NCBI RefSeq assembly: GCF_900157375.1
Contig: NZ_LT721901.1
Span: 1,605,077 to 1,669,076 of the forward strand
DNA length: 64,000 nt
Reading direction: 5' to 3'
DNA from: Mycobacterium rhizamassiliense
GTDB lineage: Bacteria > Actinomycetota > Actinomycetes > Mycobacteriales > Mycobacteriaceae
Part shown: positions 60,606-64,000 of the stretch, piece by piece
How positions within the stretch are numbered: the stretch's first letter is position 1
How the letters are laid out: each line of letters starts with the position of its first letter
Translations under genes and position numbers: made by a program
Notes under the pieces: generated by a model
What the model was told of the DNA's origin: nothing
The model's database searches: none
Seen by the model: the letters and a program-made list of their open reading frames with translations, nothing else

Positions 60606-63527
60606 TCAGACGACCAGGTTGACCAGCCGGCCCGCGACCACGATCACCTTGCGCGGGGCGGCGCCGGCCAGGAAGGCCTGGACCTTTACGTCCGCCAGCG
60701 CCGCGGCTTTCACCGTTTCCTCATCGGCGTCGGCGGCCACCACCACCCGGCCACGCACCTTGCCGTTGACCTGAACCGGGAACTCGACGGTGTCCTCGAC
60801 GAGGTAGGCGGGGTCGGACTTCGGGAACGGGCCGTGCGCCAACGGCGTGCTGTGGCCCAGCCGCAGCCACAACTCCTCCGCCAGGTGCGGGGCCAGCGGC
60901 GCCAGCAGCAGCACCAGCGGCTCGACCGCCGCGCGGGGCACCGCGTCGCGATGCGCCTTGGTGAGATGGTTGGTGTACTCGATCAGCTTGGCCGCCGCGG
61001 TGTTATTGCGCAGCGCCGCATAGTCTTCCGATGCTCCCGCGATAGTGCGATGCAGCACCCGCAGCGTCTCGGTGTCCAGTTCCTGCTCGCCGGCGTCTTG
61101 CACCCGGGGATCGCCGGTGTTCTCGTCGACCACCAGCCGCCACACGCGCTGCAGGAAGCGATACGCGCCGACGACGTCTTTGGTGGCCCAGGGGCGGGAC
61201 GCCTCCATCGGTCCCATCGACATCTCGTACACCCGCAGCGTGTCCGCGCCATATTCGTCGCAGATCGTGTCGGGCGAGATCGAATTCTTCAGGCTCTTAC
61301 CGATTTTCCCGAATTCCTGGAAGACCTCGATCTCGCCGTCGGGGCCCGGATAGACGAATCCGTCGCCGCGCTCGACCACTTCCTCGGCCGGCACATAGGA
61401 ACCCCGCGCATCGGTGTACGCGAAGGCCTGAATGTAGCCCTGGTTGACCAGCTTGCGATACGGCTCCCGCGACGTGACATGACCCAGGTCGTACAGGACC
61501 TTGTGCCAGAACCGGCAATACAGCAGGTGTAGCACCGCGTGTTCGGCACCGCCGACGTACAGGTCGACGCCGCCCGGGTCCTGTGGGCCGTGCTCGGCGG
61601 GCCGCGGGCCCATCCAGTAGGCCTCGTTTTCCTTGGCGCAGAACCGTTCTGAGTTGTGCGGATCGGTGTAGCGCAGTTCGTACCAGGAGCTGCCGGCCCA
61701 TTGCGGCATCACGTTGGTGTCGCGCGTGTAGGGCTTCAGGCCGTCGCCCAGGTCCAGGTCGACGTGCACCCACTCGGTGGCCTTGGCCAGCGGAGGCGAC
61801 GGCTCGCTGCTCGCGTCGTCGGGGTCGAACGACACCGGCGAGTAGTCGCGCACATCGGGCAGCTCGACGGGCAGCGCGGCGTCGTCGAGGGCGCGCGCCC
61901 GGCCGTCGCTGTCGTAGACGATCGGGAACGGCTCACCCCAATACCGCTGACGGGCGAAAAGCCAGTCGCGCAACCTGAATTCGATGCGCGCCCGGCCCCG
62001 GCCCTCTGACTCCAGGCGGGCGGTGATCGCCTCCTTGGCCGCGGCCACGTCCATTCCGTCGAGGTATCCGGAGTTCACCAGGACGCCGTCGCCAGCGTAG
62101 GCGGCCTCCGAAATATCGCCGCCGGCAATGACTTCCAGGATGGGCAGGTGGAATTCCGTCGCGAAATCCCAGTCCCGCTGATCATGGCCGGGCACCGCCA
62201 TGATCGCCCCGGTGCCATATCCCGCCAACACGTAGTCGGCGATGAAGATCGGCACCGGCTTCCCGTTGGCCGGGTTGATCGCGTAGCTGCCCAGGAAGAC
62301 GCCGGTCTTCTGCTTGCTCTCCTGGCGCTCCAAATCGGACTTCGCCGCGATCGCGCCCCGGTAGGCCGCGACGGCTTCCGCGGGGGTCGCCGCGCCATAG
62401 GTCCAGCTGGAGTCGACGTCGCCGGGCCACGCCGCGGCGACCAGCTCGTCGACCAGGTCGTGTTCGGGTGCCAGCACCAGGTAGGTCGCGCCGAACAGGG
62501 TGTCGGGGCGCGTGGTGAACACCTCGATGTCGGCCGTCGAACCTGCCCGGTCGCCGTTGGTCAGTGGCGCCGAGAACAACGCCTCGGCACCGGTCGAACG
62601 CCCGATCCAATTGCGCTGCATGGTCTTGACCTTCTCCGGCCAGTCCAGCAGGTCGAGGTCGTCGAGCAGCCGGTCGGAGTAGAGGGTGATCCGCATCATC
62701 CACTGCCGCAACCGCTTTCGGAATACCGGGAAGTTGCCGCGATCGCTGCGGCCGTCGGAGGTGACCTCTTCGTTGGCCAGCACCGTGCCCAGCCCGGGAC
62801 ACCAGTTCACCATCGAGTCGGCCCGGTACACCAGGCGGAAACCGTCGATAACGTCGGCGCGCTCCCCCGCCGACAACGTCGCCCAGTCCCGGCCGTCGTC
62901 GACTCGGCGCTGCCCGGAATCGAATTCGGCGATCAGCTCGGCGATCGGGCGCGCCTTGGAGGCCGCGGTGTCGAACCAGGCGTTGTAGATCTGCAGGAAG
63001 ATCCATTGCGTCCATTTGTAGAACTCGACATCGGTGGTCGAGAAGCTGCGCCGGCTGTCGTGCCCGAGGCCCAGCCGGCCCAGCTGCCGACGGAAGTTGA
63101 CGATGTTGGCGTCGGTCCTGATGCGCGGGTGGGTGCCGGTTTGCACCGCATACTGCTCGGCGGGCAGGCCGAACGAATCAAAGCCGAGCGCATGCAAGAC
63201 GTTCCGGCCGTTCATGCGGAAGTAACGCGCATAGACATCGGTGGCGATGTAGCCCAGCGGGTGCCCGACGTGCAGGCCGTCGCCCGACGGGTACGGGAAC
63301 ATGTCCTGCACGAACAACTTGTCGTCGGGGACCGCGCCCCCGTCCGCGGGAGCCAGTGACCCGACCGGGTTGGGCACGTTGAACGTCCCGAGCCGCGCCC
63401 AGTTCTGCTGCCAATCGGCCTCGATACGGCCGGCCAATTCCGCGGTGTAGCGGTACGGCGGAGCGTCGGAGTCCGTCGGGGCGGCCGGGGAGTTGCTCCG
63501 AGACGCGGTGGTCGGGGGTTCGGTCAC
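60606..63527 (-). CDS. leuS: Leucyl-tRNA synthetase
   Basis: The 973-residue class I aminoacyl-tRNA synthetase charges tRNA-Leu. It shows the HIGH-type motif HVGHPLG, the CP1 editing insert, and the KMSKS-type motif as IGKSLKNS near residue 740. The length matches Rv0041 (969 residues). The ATG is preceded by a short spacer and a moderately GC-rich leader. It is transcribed leftward, convergent to the SDR and divergent from mtc28. Confidence 0.97.
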   Translation of the reverse strand: MTEPPTTASRSNSPAAPTDSDAPPYRYTAELAGRIEADWQQNWARLGTFNVPNPVGSLAPADGGAVPDDKLFVQDMFPYPSGDGLHVGHPLGYIATDVYARYFRMNGRNVLHALGFDSFGLPAEQYAVQTGTHPRIRTDANIVNFRRQLGRLGLGHDSRRSFSTTDVEFYKWTQWIFLQIYNAWFDTAASKARPIAELIAEFDSGQRRVDDGRDWATLSAGERADVIDGFRLVYRADSMVNWCPGLGTVLANEEVTSDGRSDRGNFPVFRKRLRQWMMRITLYSDRLLDDLDLLDWPEKVKTMQRNWIGRSTGAEALFSAPLTNGDRAGSTADIEVFTTRPDTLFGATYLVLAPEHDLVDELVAAAWPGDVDSSWTYGAATPAEAVAAYRGAIAAKSDLERQESKQKTGVFLGSYAINPANGKPVPIFIADYVLAGYGTGAIMAVPGHDQRDWDFATEFHLPILEVIAGGDISEAAYAGDGVLVNSGYLDGMDVAAAKEAITARLESEGRGRARIEFRLRDWLFARQRYWGEPFPIVYDSDGRARALDDAALPVELPDVRDYSPVSFDPDDASSEPSPPLAKATEWVHVDLDLGDGLKPYTRDTNVMPQWAGSSWYELRYTDPHNSERFCAKENEAYWMGPRPAEHGPQDPGGVDLYVGGAEHAVLHLLYCRFWHKVLYDLGHVTSREPYRKLVNQGYIQAFAYTDARGSYVPAEEVVERGDGFVYPGPDGEIEVFQEFGKIGKSLKNSISPDTICDEYGADTLRVYEMSMGPMEASRPWATKDVVGAYRFLQRVWRLVVDENTGDPRVQDAGEQELDTETLRVLHRTIAGASEDYAALRNNTAAAKLIEYTNHLTKAHRDAVPRAAVEPLVLLLAPLAPHLAEELWLRLGHSTPLAHGPFPKSDPAYLVEDTVEFPVQVNGKVRGRVVVAADADEETVKAAALADVKVQAFLAGAAPRKVIVVAGRLVNLVV

Positions 63528-63714
63528 GTGACCAGGGTATAAGGACCGCCTCGCCGGGTTTGTCGGCCACAGGTTGATAAAGGTTGAGTTGCGCGCCGAT
63601 CAGAGCTTCATCCCAGGTCGGTTTCGAGCCTGTCCACCGGCTTTGACCCGTGGTTACAGTCAGCCTCTGTACGACGGGTGCTGGTCTCCCAGCCATTCGG
63701 AAGGACCGACGGAG

Positions 63715-64000
63715 ATGATTGAGATCACCGTTCCGTGGCGTGTATTCGTAGGCGGCTTCGCCGCCGGCGCGATCGGCGTCACCATTTTTGCCAGCGGCAC
63801 GGCGTCCGCCGATCCGGTTGCGCCCGCACCGCCTCCCGCGCCGGCTCCGGCCGCACCGGTGCAGGCGCCGCAGAACTTCATCGCCAACCCCGGCGGCGGC
63901 AACCGGTTCGTCCCCACTCCACCGTCGGCGAATCCCTTTGCGCCGCCGAGCCTTGCCGTGGCCCCGGCCACGCCCGGTGTGGCGGCCGTCGTTCCGAACC
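63715..64000 (+). CDS. mtc28: Mtc28-like proline-rich secreted protein, partial
   Basis: The frame from the ATG at 63,715 runs to the window edge (95 codons). The start MIEITVPWRVFVGGFAAGAIGVTIFASGTASADP is a Sec signal peptide with likely cleavage after ASA, then an Ala/Pro-rich stretch (VAPAPPPAPAPAAPVQAPQ). GGAG lies just upstream. Position beside leuS and the composition match M. tuberculosis Rv0040c (Mtc28), a secreted antigen. The C-terminus is outside the window. Confidence 0.88.
   Translation, partial: MIEITVPWRVFVGGFAAGAIGVTIFASGTASADPVAPAPPPAPAPAAPVQAPQNFIANPGGGNRFVPTPPSANPFAPPSLAVAPATPGVAAVVPN

Noticed and set aside
59919..63359. Long plus-strand frames (537 and 403 codons) opposite leuS and across the SDR
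   Set aside because: They overlap leuS in antisense and the SDR in another frame; composition is that of high-GC shadow frames.

Overview
The window is high-GC actinobacterial DNA. It is almost certainly from a Mycobacterium, because positions 37,048-64,000 reproduce in reverse the gene order known from M. tuberculosis Rv0058 to Rv0040c: dnaB, rplI, rpsR, ssb, rpsF, the Rv0052/Rv0051 pair, ponA1, Rv0049, Rv0048c, Rv0047c, ino1, Rv0045c, Rv0044c, Rv0043c, Rv0042c, leuS and the start of mtc28. That is the oriC-proximal core. The species cannot be named from sequence reading alone.

Region 1 (1-22,929) is a dense catabolic block of CoA-ester and ring or side-chain degradation genes. It holds three ACMSD-like amidohydrolases, two acyl-CoA dehydrogenases, a tandem CaiB/BaiF CoA-transferase, an Ltp2-like thiolase fold paired with a DUF35 protein, five SDRs if the 60 kb one is counted, an NDMA-type alcohol dehydrogenase, a class II aldolase, an SMP-30 lactonase, alpha/beta hydrolases, a luciferase-like monooxygenase, and TetR and PadR regulators. 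Genes are coupled by GTGA/ATGA overlaps into two leftward operons (4,105 to 53 and beyond; 15,191 to 7,816). A shared ATTGC-N5-CTATA motif lies in two divergent promoters (4,247 and 17,292/17,311), suggesting common control.

Region 2 (about 22.9-37.0 kb) is an accessory island with lower and patchier GC. Its core is a Tn7-like transposition module of TnsA-like endonuclease, TnsB DDE transposase and TnsC ATPase in one leftward operon, plus two different TniQ proteins. The larger TniQ gene starts about 120 bp from the dnaB stop codon. To the left lie two small HTH regulators, a hypothetical protein and an AAA+ ATPase. The 12-bp palindrome ACTACTAGTAGT (or its 10-bp core) stands before the first HTH gene, before the HTH2-AAA operon and before the first tniQ, so one regulator may govern cargo and target selector together. 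No Cas genes or CRISPR array are seen, and I could not fix the element's ends.

Region 3 (37,048-64,000) is the conserved core: replication (dnaB without intein, ssb), ribosomal proteins S6, S18 and L9, cell-wall synthesis (ponA1, a GT87 mannosyltransferase-like protein), inositol-phosphate synthesis (ino1) and leuS. Two perfect and one near-perfect DnaA-box-like sequences lie upstream of dnaB. Between ino1 and the Rv0045c homologue a four-gene block (luciferase-like oxidoreductase, sulfotransferase, sugar isomerase-like, DUF1214) has been added in tight translational coupling. An ABC amino-acid uptake pair (fused binding protein-permease plus ATPase) and an SDR are further additions relative to M. 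tuberculosis.
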